From assembly GCA_018266755.1 (NCBI GenBank), contig JAFDZW010000002.1, forward strand, positions 225,166 through 289,165: a DNA stretch of 64,000 nucleotides, written 5' to 3'. This DNA comes from Bacteroidota bacterium (GTDB taxonomy: Bacteria; Bacteroidota; Ignavibacteria; Palsa-1295). A program made the translations under genes and the position numbers. Shown here in pieces: positions 1 through 7,635 of the stretch (position 1 is the stretch's first letter; every line of letters begins with the position of its first letter). The notes under the pieces are model-generated. The model saw nothing but the letters and a program-made list of their open reading frames with translations. It did not search any database and was not told where the DNA came from.

Positions 1-394
1 GATCGCCGAGCTCGTCTTTCTTGTACGAGAACTCGAAGGTCGGCTTCTCGAAGATAATGCCCTCTTTCGCGCCGTAGCGTTTGCAGAAACTTCCGGCAGA
101 ACGGTTGCGCACGATCACCTCGAGCGGTACAATCGTAAGTTTTTTGATGAGCATCTCGTTCGGCGAAAGCTGTTCGACGAAATGCGTCTTGATGCCGTGC
201 GATTCGAGATATTTGAAGAGCGTCGAAGCGACCGTATTGTTCACGATTCCTTTGTTCGACCACGAGCCTCGCTTCTCGCCGTTGAAAGCCGTGGCATCAT
301 TCTTAAATTCTTGAATCACAAGATCGTCGGATTCATTGACCGACCAAATCTTCTTCGCTTTTCCTTCGTAGAGCTGCTGCTTCTTTGTCCACAT
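1..394 (-). CDS. purC: Phosphoribosylaminoimidazole-succinocarboxamide (SAICAR) synthase, N-terminal part
   Basis: This gene runs off the left edge, and about 131 N-terminal residues are visible. The translated minus strand begins MWTKKQQLYEGKAKK and continues with FKNDATAFNGEKRG, a THFVE stretch, then PLEVIVRNRSAGS and a KRYGAKEG segment. These are the nucleotide-binding and substrate-binding motifs of PurC in their usual order. The enzyme ligates aspartate to CAIR with ATP in purine synthesis, in the cytoplasm. The ATG at 394 is the first Met and gives the normal PurC N-terminus. A block of heptamer repeats lies directly upstream, between it and the next gene. purB, which acts on the product of this enzyme, lies 14 kb away and is not in the same operon. 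The identification is secure despite truncation. Confidence 0.95.
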   Translation of the reverse strand, partial: MWTKKQQLYEGKAKKIWSVNESDDLVIQEFKNDATAFNGEKRGSWSNKGIVNNTVASTLFKYLESHGIKTHFVEQLSPNEMLIKKLTIVPLEVIVRNRSAGSFCKRYGAKEGIIFEKPTFEFSYKKDELGD

Positions 395-400
395 GGCAGT

Positions 401-450
401 GTTAGGTGCTGAGTGCTGAGTGCTAAGTGCTGAGTGCTAAGAACTCAGCA
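401..450. repeat. Heptamer tandem repeat (GTGCTGA/GTGCTAA units)
   Basis: Imperfect seven-base units of the form GTGCTGA or GTGCTAA are repeated about six times between the start of purC and the stop of the next minus-strand gene. The same unit recurs at 61471-61512 in the rRNA operon spacer, more than 60 kb away. Such heptamer arrays are usually intergenic and of unknown function. Confidence 0.75.
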
Positions 451-1260
451 TTACTGAAAGATCCCTAAATAGATACCTGCGTTCGCGACGAGACCGCCGC
501 CCTTGGTCGTCGAGAGTTTGTCGGTGTTGCCGAGCGAAACGTCTTCGTCAGCATACCACGTCCCGATCGACGTACCCTGATAGCCGAGCGATGCGCGAAG
601 CATCAGGAAATTCAGTGGCGCCCACTCGAATGTCACCTGCGGCTTAAAGACGATCATGCTTGCAGAGTACGTGTGCGTGATGACGCTCGACGCATTGTCA
701 AATTCGTTGTTGATATCGAACGACGTCCGGTTGGCTGCCTGTTTGGCCCATACGTTCAAGCTTCCGACGCCGAGTTCGATCCCGGCAAGCACATGGCACC
801 GACTGATGCGGACCGGAAGATTATAATCGAGCGTGATCCCGCCGTACCCCGTCGAGACACGCAGCGTGCGCATCAGCGGCTGGCCACTCGAAGCAGTATC
901 GGGCACACAGCAGACCTGCGAGCGGCCCATTGCGAACACCCCGCCCACGCGCAGATTCTTCACCCACGGAAACGGAAAGAACAGATGCGCACCGAAGAGC
1001 GGGATCGTCGCAGAAAGATCCTGTTTGAGAAACGGCTGCGAGACGTTCTTGTTGAAGTCATCGAGGTTCGTCATGAGCGCCCCAGAGACGAATCCCGCAC
1101 CGAGCCACGCATACGGCGGAGCCGAAGCCGTCGCATTCGGATTATAAATATCCTCATCGTTCCAGTGCGTCGTGTCGCGGGGGATGCCGGTCTGGGCCTT
1201 CGCGGACATCGATGAGAATACCACGCACACCAACAGCAGGAATATCGCCGATCGCTTCAT
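451..1260 (-). CDS. Secreted, probable outer-membrane beta-barrel protein of unknown function
   Basis: The product has 269 residues if translation begins at the ATG at 1260, which starts a clear signal peptide (MKRSAIFLLLVCVVFSSMSAKAQ, ending in an AxA-like cleavage site). An in-frame upstream extension to 1323 would bury the signal peptide and is unlikely. The mature part alternates polar and hydrophobic residues and is rich in Gly and aromatic residues (for example GGVFAMGRS, RVSTGYGGITLDYNLPV, VLAGIELGVGSLNVWA, LMLRASLGYQG). It ends in a hydrophobic strand with a near-terminal Phe, as expected for an outer-membrane barrel. No named family was recognised. It stands alone on the minus strand, with a palindromic repeat upstream. 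Confidence 0.6.
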   Translation of the reverse strand: MKRSAIFLLLVCVVFSSMSAKAQTGIPRDTTHWNDEDIYNPNATASAPPYAWLGAGFVSGALMTNLDDFNKNVSQPFLKQDLSATIPLFGAHLFFPFPWVKNLRVGGVFAMGRSQVCCVPDTASSGQPLMRTLRVSTGYGGITLDYNLPVRISRCHVLAGIELGVGSLNVWAKQAANRTSFDINNEFDNASSVITHTYSASMIVFKPQVTFEWAPLNFLMLRASLGYQGTSIGTWYADEDVSLGNTDKLSTTKGGGLVANAGIYLGIFQ

Positions 1261-1368
1261 ATTATGGGCTATTCGGTTGAATTTCAATGCAGTGTAAACC
1301 GTGAAGCGAGAGGTAGAATTCAATTGTGTGCCAGTCAGTAGTGGCTCAGTTTCGACTGTATTCCAACT

Positions 1369-1451
1369 GTCATTCTGAGCGAAGCGAAGAATCCCTTGAT
1401 GAAACGCAGTGAGGCTCCGCCATAGAGATTCTTCGCTTCGCTCAGAATGAC
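1369..1451. repeat. Palindromic element with perfect 25-bp terminal inverted repeats
   Basis: The left arm at 1369-1393 begins GTCATTCTGAGCGAAGCGAA and ends GAATC. The right arm at 1427-1451 is its exact reverse complement, and 33 bp lie between them. Further copies or single arms lie at 17696-17807, 28481-28505 and 38042-38070. The element has no coding capacity. It resembles a REP/MITE-type intergenic repeat and sits between divergently transcribed genes. Confidence 0.85.
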
Positions 1452-1488
1452 TGGTATTTAGACAATTTCAAACTGTGACACTACCTTA

Positions 1489-1556
1489 CGGTGCATGGTC
1501 CTCCTACGCTCTCGGGGTCTGAGCCAAGGTACAGTTGGAACCACACCCATGCGCCG
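1489..1556 (+). ncRNA. Structured leader RNA candidate upstream of dnaX
   Basis: CGGTGCATGG at 1489-1498 pairs with CCATGCGCCG at 1547-1556 to give a ten-base-pair stem with a single G-U pair. It encloses a smaller GCTC/GAGC hairpin around 1508-1524. The structure ends 24 nt before the dnaX ATG. Bacterial SRP RNA genes often lie beside dnaX, but the conserved SRP apical loop (GGAAG/AGCA) is not recognisable. I therefore call it only a candidate leader or small RNA of unknown type. Confidence 0.35.
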
Positions 1557-1580
1557 CAACATATCTTTGTACAGCAAAGT

Positions 1581-3275
1581 ATGGCAGAAAAGCAATACCA
1601 AGTCACCGCCCGAAAGTGGCGCCCGCAGCGATTCGATGAAGTGGTCGGACAGGACCACATCACGCGCACCCTCAAGAACGCCATTCGCGAGGGGCGGCTG
1701 GCGCATGGCTACCTCTTCACCGGTCAGCGCGGTTGCGGCAAAACGACGGTTGCCCGCTTGCTTGCCAAGGCCATCAACTGCCCGAACGCCGCCCAGAACG
1801 GCTACGAGCCGTGCAACAAGTGCGAGATCTGCACCTCGATCACGTCCGGCGCCTCGATGGACGTCATGGAGATCGACGGCGCATCGAATAACGGCGTCGA
1901 TGACGTCCGCGAGATGCGCGAGAACGTCAAGTACCCGCCGCTGCAGGGCAAGTACCGCGTCGTGATCATCGACGAAGTGCATATGCTGACGTCGAACGCG
2001 TTCAATGCGTTGCTCAAGACGCTCGAAGAACCGCCCGCGCACTTGGTCTTTATCTTCGCAACGACCGAAGTTCAGAAAGTACTGCCGACGATCCTCTCGC
2101 GCACGCAGCGCTATGATTTCCGGCGCATGCAGATCGACGAGATCGTCAAACATTTGAGACTGATCGCCGATACCGACGGCATCAAAGCCGACGACGATTC
2201 GCTCCTACTAATCGCGAAGAAAGCCGACGGTTCGATGCGCGATGGCCAGAGCATCTTCGATCAGGCGGTCGCCTTTAGCGGTGGTAAGCTCGAAGCCAGT
2301 ACGCTTCGCGATGCGCTCAATCTCATCGACGCCGATTTCTTCTTCGACGTCACCGACGCCATCCACGAGCAAGCCACCGCAACAGCATTCGCATTAGCTT
2401 CGGATGTTGTCACGCGCGGGTATGATGTTGAAGAGTTCATCGGCGGGCTGCTCGATCACATGCGCAACATCCTGACGGTGATCGTCACAGGCAAGCCGCA
2501 GTTACTGGAAGTTGTCAAGCATCATCAGGAGCGTTACAGCAAGGACGCGAAGAATTTCAGCGAAGGTGACATCCTGCGCCTGACGGCGATCGGTTTTCGT
2601 GCGCTCGAACGGTTGAAGTCATCGCCGTCGCCGCGTATCACGCTCGAGTTGATGCTCGTCGAGATGACGCTGCTCGAACGCGCGATCGATGTCAAGTCGC
2701 TCATCGAAGAGATCCGCGCACTCAAAGGCGCGGCCAATACACTCCCGCGAAGCACGCCAACGCCCACACCCGCTGCCGCGCCGAGTGCTGCGCCCGCGGC
2801 GAAGCCCGCTGCCTCACGTGTCCGTGCGGAAGCTCCGCCGGCACCAGCTCCGGCTGCTGCACCGGTCGGGCCAAGTGCGGATGTCGGGATGATGGAGATC
2901 AAGTGGTCGGAGTTTCTGGAGTCGATGGGTGCGAAGAGCATCCCGTTCCGGATGGTATCCGACGATATCGAGTTCGCCGGGCTCAGCGGTTCATCGGTGA
3001 AGATCACGATCTCGAAGAAGTTTACCGACGATGCCTTCGCGCGCAATCGCGACGCGTTCATCGAACATCTCCGTCAGTACTTCGGCGAGCCGGGACTGAC
3101 GATCGACGTCAGCAAAGTCGAAAAGCGCATCTCGGCGGCGAAGTCCGCCATGCCTCCCGCGCCGAAACCGACGATCAACGGCGTCGAAGCCCCCGCCGTC
3201 ACCCTCGACGAATCCGTCGAACGCACCGAACTCGAAATGGCGCTGATGAAGGAGCTGGGGGCGGTGCCGTTGTAA
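1581..3275 (+). CDS. dnaX: DNA polymerase III subunits gamma and tau
   Basis: This is the AAA+ clamp-loader motor of the replicase, 564 residues from the ATG at 1581 (MAEKQYQVTARKWRP, the classic DnaX start). Walker A GQRGCGKT is at about 48-55. The zinc-binding cysteines are C67, C78, C81 and C84. Walker B VVIIDEVHML lies around 127-136. The SRC motif is written SRTQR, so its Cys is replaced by Thr while the catalytic Arg remains. A Pro/Ala-rich linker spans about 400-445, and a tau-like C-terminal domain follows. I saw no obvious slippery A-run for programmed frameshifting. The open frame extends upstream to 1491, but that part overlaps a strong hairpin and lacks family similarity. The gene appears monocistronic. 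Confidence 0.95.
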   Translation: MAEKQYQVTARKWRPQRFDEVVGQDHITRTLKNAIREGRLAHGYLFTGQRGCGKTTVARLLAKAINCPNAAQNGYEPCNKCEICTSITSGASMDVMEIDGASNNGVDDVREMRENVKYPPLQGKYRVVIIDEVHMLTSNAFNALLKTLEEPPAHLVFIFATTEVQKVLPTILSRTQRYDFRRMQIDEIVKHLRLIADTDGIKADDDSLLLIAKKADGSMRDGQSIFDQAVAFSGGKLEASTLRDALNLIDADFFFDVTDAIHEQATATAFALASDVVTRGYDVEEFIGGLLDHMRNILTVIVTGKPQLLEVVKHHQERYSKDAKNFSEGDILRLTAIGFRALERLKSSPSPRITLELMLVEMTLLERAIDVKSLIEEIRALKGAANTLPRSTPTPTPAAAPSAAPAAKPAASRVRAEAPPAPAPAAAPVGPSADVGMMEIKWSEFLESMGAKSIPFRMVSDDIEFAGLSGSSVKITISKKFTDDAFARNRDAFIEHLRQYFGEPGLTIDVSKVEKRISAAKSAMPPAPKPTINGVEAPAVTLDESVERTELEMALMKELGAVPL

Positions 3276-3357
3276 GTGAATTGTGGCGAGTCTGGGGATT
3301 GCTTTCTGCCCTTGAACTGCATCTACGAATCCGGCTCCGTGTCCGTAACTTTGTGCC

Positions 3358-4626
3358 ATGCAACTGACGCTTCGTCGCATCTTCGCTGTCCTCTGCCTCG
3401 GGCTCTTGACATCGTTGTGTCATGCCCAACCCGCACGCATCGACAGCACGTTCGTTGATGAAACGAAGGGCGAGTTGGTCGTATTTGGGGATCTTGGCGC
3501 AACGCAAGGATTCGTGTTCGTGGATAGCGTTTCTATGCCTGTCGTGTCGTGGACGGATTCGGTCTGTCGGGCTACGATTCCGGTGAGTGGAAAAGGATCG
3601 GCGGGGTTGGTCGAGATTGGGGCACGGGGGTATAGGAGCGACGGAAGAATGCTGACCTCATATAGGCCCTGGTATCGGGAGTATATATACCAGAACTCGG
3701 CGTACTATCAAGGACATGGTTTCGACAAGCACTATTACTACTACTACCACTACAGAGCAGATATTGAATCACGACTAAAATCTGGAGTGCCTACTGCCAC
3801 ACTGATGATGGCTGCAGATGCTTACGGCACTGTCAATGATATCGAGGTACGGAATTTTGCGCAGAGTGAAACGACCTATACGGTGAAATTTATGCACGGC
3901 GCGACCCTGGGTATCATGCAACGTAAATTGATCTTCGGATACGGTGGCCGCCCAGAAGGATATGATCTTGACGCACAGTACAGGCCTATCAGTGCCTCGG
4001 GTAATTCGCCTTGCGGAGCAAGAGATCAGGGTGATTGCATTGAATGGGGCGATGACGACTTCTCCTTCCCACCTCGCCCCGAATACAGAGTCCTCGCATT
4101 CCAACCGATCTTGTCACCCTCAGACAGCTCGTACTTCGATGGCGACGTCATGTATCTGTCATGGAATGCCCCGACTACACCGGTCAGCTTCGAACTGCAG
4201 TATGGCTTGGATTCCGCTTTCACGGTCACATCCGATGATACGATTCTGAGTATGACGTCATTCACCACGGATATGCTTGCCACGGGATACTGGCGTGTTC
4301 GCGTAAAGGATTCGGTCGCGCACGGGCCATGGTCAAATATTGCTCGGGTCAAATATCTTGGAGTGAATTCAGTACGATCGACGCAGTCCATGTCAACGGC
4401 GATGCTTTCTCCCAATCCATGCACATCGACGGTTGCGATTCAATTTCCGACCGTCTCATCAGAATGCATCCTGTTTGATCTGCTTGGACGTGCGGTTGCA
4501 AAGAGCGATGCGAATGGTGAACTCCGTCAGACACTTGATGTGAGTACGCTGGCCGAGGGTTTGTACTTCGCTCGTGTATTCGACGGGAAGGCGAGTTCTA
4601 TTCTTCAGCTCTTCGTCAAACGATAG
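3358..4626 (+). CDS. Secreted protein with T9SS C-terminal sorting domain
   Basis: A 422-residue exported protein. The signal peptide is MQLTLRRIFAVLCLGLLTSLCHAQ. The middle has no recognised enzyme motif. A region around 265-320 (YLSWNAPTTPVSFELQYGLD...GYWRVRVKDS) looks like a fibronectin type III fold. The last 75 residues form a T9SS type A sorting domain: LSPNPCTSTVAIQFP, then LFDLLGRAV, LAEGLYFARV and a terminal strand ending FVKR. Proteins of this type are moved across the outer membrane by T9SS and are often anchored on the surface. A tyrosine-rich stretch (HYYYYYHYR, about residues 123-131) is unusual. Function unknown. Confidence 0.75.
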   Translation: MQLTLRRIFAVLCLGLLTSLCHAQPARIDSTFVDETKGELVVFGDLGATQGFVFVDSVSMPVVSWTDSVCRATIPVSGKGSAGLVEIGARGYRSDGRMLTSYRPWYREYIYQNSAYYQGHGFDKHYYYYYHYRADIESRLKSGVPTATLMMAADAYGTVNDIEVRNFAQSETTYTVKFMHGATLGIMQRKLIFGYGGRPEGYDLDAQYRPISASGNSPCGARDQGDCIEWGDDDFSFPPRPEYRVLAFQPILSPSDSSYFDGDVMYLSWNAPTTPVSFELQYGLDSAFTVTSDDTILSMTSFTTDMLATGYWRVRVKDSVAHGPWSNIARVKYLGVNSVRSTQSMSTAMLSPNPCTSTVAIQFPTVSSECILFDLLGRAVAKSDANGELRQTLDVSTLAEGLYFARVFDGKASSILQLFVKR

Positions 4627-4632
4627 CTCTTA

Positions 4633-4671
4633 GATTGCTTCGTCGTCGCTTCGCGACTTCCTCGCAATGAC
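4633..4671. repeat. Short dispersed repeat ending GCAATGAC
   Basis: Read on the minus strand, this 39-bp segment starts GTCATTGCGAGGAAGTCGCG and ends CGAAGCAATC. It has the same overall pattern as the GTCATTCTGAGCGAAGCGAAGAATC repeats in this window (GTCATT, GCGA, GAAGCGA, AATC), so it is probably a related family. It lies just past the stop of the preceding gene. A run of TCTCAATTC-type short repeats follows at about 4681-4710. Confidence 0.6.
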
Positions 4672-4704
4672 ATTCTATCCTTCTCAATTCTCAATTCGAC
4701 ATTC

Positions 4705-6150
4705 TCAATTCCTCCTCCGCAGCCGGGCCACACACTCGATATGCCACGTCTGTGGGAACATGTCGACTGGTTGCAGCGAGATGAGTTCGTATTTCTCGAG
4801 CATCAGTGCGATGTCGCGGGCTTGGGTGGCGGGGTTGCAACTGATATAGCTGATGCGCTCGGGTGCGAGCTCGAGCACTTCCTGAACCACATCGGGATGC
4901 ATGCCGCTGCGCGGCGGGTCGATGATGATCGCGGTCGGTTTGTGATACGATGAAAGGATATCGGGGTCGAGCAAAACCTTGCGAAGATCGCCCGCGATGA
5001 AATCAACGTTCGAGATGCCGTTTCGCTCGGCATTCGCATGTGCATCGGCGATCGCCGCTTCGACGACCTCCACGCCCAGCACATGCTTCACCTTCGGTGC
5101 GACGAAGAGCGAGATCGTCCCGGCGCCGCAGTAGAGGTCCCAGACGATATCGTCGGCCTTGAGGTCAGCGAATTCCTCGCCGATGCGGTAGAGCGTCTCG
5201 GCCTGTTCGGTGTTCGTCTGGAAGAAGCTGTTCGCGGAGATCTGATACTTCGGCGCGCCGATGTGATCGGTGATGAATCCCGGACCGAAGATGACATGCT
5301 CGCTATCCCCTGCCGCCACTTGTGCGCGGCGACCGTTGATGTTGTTGACGAGCGTCGTGACCTCGGGCAACTCCTTCTTCAAGAGCTCGGCATACTTCGC
5401 CATCACTGCTTCGTCGTAGCGCGAGGTGACGAAGTTTACCATCATCTCCGACGTATGGAAGCTGTTGCGAACGACGAGGAAGCGTAGGAGTCCGTCGGGG
5501 ACGTTGTCGGGGTCGTAGACGCGAAGGTCGTTCGCGCGGGAGAACTCGCGCGTGAGTTCAAGCAGCTTCGGGATGATCGGATGTGCGATGTGGCAGACTT
5601 CGTTATCGAGCACGCGGTCGTAGCGGCCGCGAATATGCAGGCCGAGCGCGAAGCGGTCCTGCACGTCGCCTTCGGCGATCTCCTCGTCCGTGAGCCAGCG
5701 CGACTCGCTGAACGAGAACTCCATCTTGTTGCGATAATGATACTCGTGCTCACTCGCGCCGATGGCAGCAAGCACCGGAGGGCTCTCGATCTTGCCGATG
5801 CGCTCGAACACATCCTTCACCTGCGCTGTCTTCGTCGCAAGCTGCGCGCTGTAGTTCATGTGCAGGATCGCGCAGCCGCCGCAGGTACCGAAATGTTTGC
5901 AGATGGCCTCGCGGCGATCGGGCGACGGACGCAATATCTCCTTCAACCGCGCCTCAGCGAACTGGCCTTTTGCTTTGAAGACTTCGGCTTTCACATGCTC
6001 GCTTGCGAGCGCACCTTCGACGAAGACGACATAGCCGTCTTCGCGTCGCGCGACGGCTTTTCCTTCGAATGCAACGGAGGCCGTTTCAAGCTCGAGGATA
6101 TCGCCTCTGGTCGGTTTCGGAAGTCGTTCGCTGCGCTCGGTTGCGTCCAT
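4705..6150 (-). CDS. rlmD: 23S rRNA (uracil-5-)-methyltransferase, RumA/RlmD family
   Basis: A 481-residue SAM-dependent tRNA/rRNA uridine C5-methyltransferase. An N-terminal TRAM domain (about 10-70) is followed by Fe-S ligands C84, C90 and C93 (KHFGTCGGC), with a fourth Cys near 180 (NEVCHIAH). The C-terminal Rossmann domain has DLYCGAGT (SAM binding), IIDPPRSGM and the catalytic-nucleophile motif SCNPATQARD. Length and domain order match RumA/RlmD and RlmCD enzymes. The exact target uridine (1939 or 747 in E. coli numbering) cannot be read from sequence. The gene starts at the first ATG and stands alone on the minus strand, divergent from the small gene at 6269. Confidence 0.92.
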   Translation of the reverse strand: MDATERSERLPKPTRGDILELETASVAFEGKAVARREDGYVVFVEGALASEHVKAEVFKAKGQFAEARLKEILRPSPDRREAICKHFGTCGGCAILHMNYSAQLATKTAQVKDVFERIGKIESPPVLAAIGASEHEYHYRNKMEFSFSESRWLTDEEIAEGDVQDRFALGLHIRGRYDRVLDNEVCHIAHPIIPKLLELTREFSRANDLRVYDPDNVPDGLLRFLVVRNSFHTSEMMVNFVTSRYDEAVMAKYAELLKKELPEVTTLVNNINGRRAQVAAGDSEHVIFGPGFITDHIGAPKYQISANSFFQTNTEQAETLYRIGEEFADLKADDIVWDLYCGAGTISLFVAPKVKHVLGVEVVEAAIADAHANAERNGISNVDFIAGDLRKVLLDPDILSSYHKPTAIIIDPPRSGMHPDVVQEVLELAPERISYISCNPATQARDIALMLEKYELISLQPVDMFPQTWHIECVARLRRRN

Positions 6151-6249
6151 TTGATTGAAGTTAGAGTCTGTTTGGTGCCGAAATATCGGTTCTGAGAAAC
6201 CACGTGCGCTCGTTGATTGTTCATATACTTTCTACAGAGTTCATTCAAT

Positions 6250-6268
6250 ATAGAGGAGAAGGATACGT
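6250..6268 (+). promoter_or_regulatory. Strong Shine-Dalgarno site of the 69-aa gene
   Basis: The sequence before the ATG at 6269 contains GAGGAGAAGG about eight bases upstream. This near-ideal ribosome binding site is notable because many genes in the window lack a clear one. Confidence 0.7.
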
Positions 6269-6478
6269 ATGAAAGAATCACTGAAGGATAAGCTGCAATC
6301 AGCCCTCTCCGAGAGCTTCGAGCGTGCTCAGGAAGAGAAGATCGAAGAGCTCAATCGCCTCTCGCGCACGGGAAAAACCATCACCCGCAAGGACTATAAC
6401 TCGCGCAATCTTGCGGAGCTCTACAACGAGCTCGGACTGGAATACCCGTCCGGCAAACCCCTCGTCGCCGCGGCATAA
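6269..6478 (+). CDS. Small orphan protein, charged, probably alpha-helical
   Basis: A 69-residue protein of unknown function. The N-terminal 45 residues are highly charged and helix-prone (KDKLQSALSESFERAQEEKIEELNRLSRTG). A KTITRKDYNSRNLAELYNELGLEYPSGKP tail follows. There is no signal peptide, membrane segment or cysteine. A canonical ribosome binding site precedes it, and a perfect 12-bp hairpin terminator begins about 30 bp after the stop. It is therefore probably a real, well-expressed, monocistronic gene. It is divergent from the rRNA methyltransferase. The amphipathic helix could mediate oligomerisation or RNA or protein binding, but nothing specific can be claimed. Confidence 0.7.
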   Translation: MKESLKDKLQSALSESFERAQEEKIEELNRLSRTGKTITRKDYNSRNLAELYNELGLEYPSGKPLVAAA

Positions 6479-6506
6479 GCCCGAGGCACCCACGAGATCT
6501 ACGAAC

Positions 6507-6545
6507 AAACGCTGCCCGCGGCACGAACTGTGTCGGGCAGCGTTT
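6507..6545 (+). terminator. Hairpin terminator after the 69-aa gene
   Basis: AAACGCTGCCCG at 6507-6518 is followed by its perfect reverse complement at 6534-6545, with a 15-nt loop. The downstream sequence is T-rich (GTTTGCGTTTT). The next gene starts immediately afterwards at 6559, so it may depend on read-through or its own promoter. Confidence 0.65.
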
Positions 6546-6558
6546 GCGTTTTCAGCCC

Positions 6559-7365
6559 ATGCGATCGCTCATCAAGCGCCTCTTGCGCGCCCTCGGTCTG
6601 CTCAAAGCGGGCCGCGTGGTTTATAGCTTCGTCAACGGTCTATCGCCAGTGGTGGTCGCCACCGAACTTCGTGTGCGGCTAACGAGCTCCGGCGTGCCTG
6701 TTCCTCCCGGCAGGCTCATCTTCTTCGTGATCGGGTATCGTTGGGCGAAGGTGTTCCTCGATTCGGGTGCGCTGATCGTCGGTCACGTCGCACGCCAACT
6801 CGAAGCGAATGGCTGCAAACTTTCGGAGCGCACGGCGATTCTCGATTTCGGCTGCGGCTGTGGGCGCCTCATCCGGCACTTGAGCGAACGAACGGGCGCC
6901 CGGCTCTATGGCTGTGACTATAACGGCGAGCTGATCAAGTGGGACCAAGAGCACCTCCGTTTCGCCGAGTTCAAACAGAACTCGCTCGAACCGCCGCTGC
7001 CCTACGAGAGCGAGTCGTTCGACTTGATCTACGCCCGTTCGGTCTTCACGCACCTCTCCGAGGCGTTACAACACCGCTGGCTTGATGAGCTGCGCAGGGT
7101 GCTGCAACCGGGTGGGTATCTCTACTTCACGACGCACGGCGTGCAGTTCTTGCACCGGATGCTGCCGGAAGATCGCAAACGCTACGATGCTGGCGAGGTG
7201 GTGGTGTACGACGTGAACGAAGAGGGCCATAATGTCTGCTCGAGCTTTGAAAGCGAGCGTTACGTTCGTGAGCGGCTGAGCACAGGGTTTGAGGTAGTAG
7301 CGTATTTCCCGGGAGAGTCGACGCCCCACTTACAACAGGACGGCTATCTGCTGCGCAAACGTTAG
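6559..7365 (+). CDS. Class I SAM-dependent methyltransferase
   Basis: A 268-residue protein. The methyltransferase fold is seen in ILDFGCGCGRLIRHL (motif I, SAM-binding Gly-rich loop), RLYGCDYNGELI (acidic end of strand 2), LPYESESFDLIYARSVFTHL (motifs II/III) and LRRVLQPGGYLYFTTHG. It resembles Methyltransf_11/25-type enzymes. The roughly 90-residue N-terminus, with a hydrophobic patch (GRLIFFVIGYRWAKVFL), is not typical and may bind lipid or membrane. The ATG at 6559 is chosen; an in-frame TTG at 6544 lies inside the preceding terminator stem. The substrate is unknown. It is convergent with the FmdB-type gene, overlapping it by four bases. Confidence 0.8.
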   Translation: MRSLIKRLLRALGLLKAGRVVYSFVNGLSPVVVATELRVRLTSSGVPVPPGRLIFFVIGYRWAKVFLDSGALIVGHVARQLEANGCKLSERTAILDFGCGCGRLIRHLSERTGARLYGCDYNGELIKWDQEHLRFAEFKQNSLEPPLPYESESFDLIYARSVFTHLSEALQHRWLDELRRVLQPGGYLYFTTHGVQFLHRMLPEDRKRYDAGEVVVYDVNEEGHNVCSSFESERYVRERLSTGFEVVAYFPGESTPHLQQDGYLLRKR

Positions 7366-7616
7366 TCGCCGGACTTCGGCGTCGTTGCAGGTGCTGGGGA
7401 AGCTGCGGGCTTCTCTTTCCCGCCGCTCGATTTTTTGCTGTAGTCGGTGACGTACCAGCCTTCGCCTTTATACAATACTCCCGCGCCGCCCGAGATGACG
7501 CGCGCGAACGATTCCTTCCCGCAGTTAGGGCATGTATGCAACGGAGCTTCGCTCATCGATTGGAAGATCTCTTGTTCGAACGAACACTCCGAGCAACGAT
7601 AATCATACGTTGGCAT
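7362..7616 (-). CDS. FmdB-family zinc ribbon protein
   Basis: An 84-residue protein starting MPTYDYRCSECSFEQEIFQSM, the hallmark of the FmdB putative regulatory family (TIGR02605 type). Two CxxC pairs (RCSEC and TCPNCG) form a zinc ribbon. A Gly-rich GGAGVLYKGEGWYVTDY segment follows, then a low-complexity Lys/Pro/Ala tail. The ATG at 7616 gives the family N-terminus; the open frame extends 13 codons further but adds nothing conserved. It follows the PorZ-like gene by 19 bp and is probably the last gene of that minus-strand operon. Its role is probably regulatory but unproven. Confidence 0.85.
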   Translation of the reverse strand: MPTYDYRCSECSFEQEIFQSMSEAPLHTCPNCGKESFARVISGGAGVLYKGEGWYVTDYSKKSSGGKEKPAASPAPATTPKSGD

Positions 7617-7635
7617 CTGCTTCTTCCTGTCTCTC

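Noticed and set aside
401..450. CRISPR-like array
   Set aside because: Units are seven bases, contiguous and without spacers; no cas genes are in the window.
1458..2153. Minus-strand open frame opposite dnaX (231 codons)
   Set aside because: Arg/Leu/Val-rich shadow sequence with no protein character, antisense to a clear dnaX gene.
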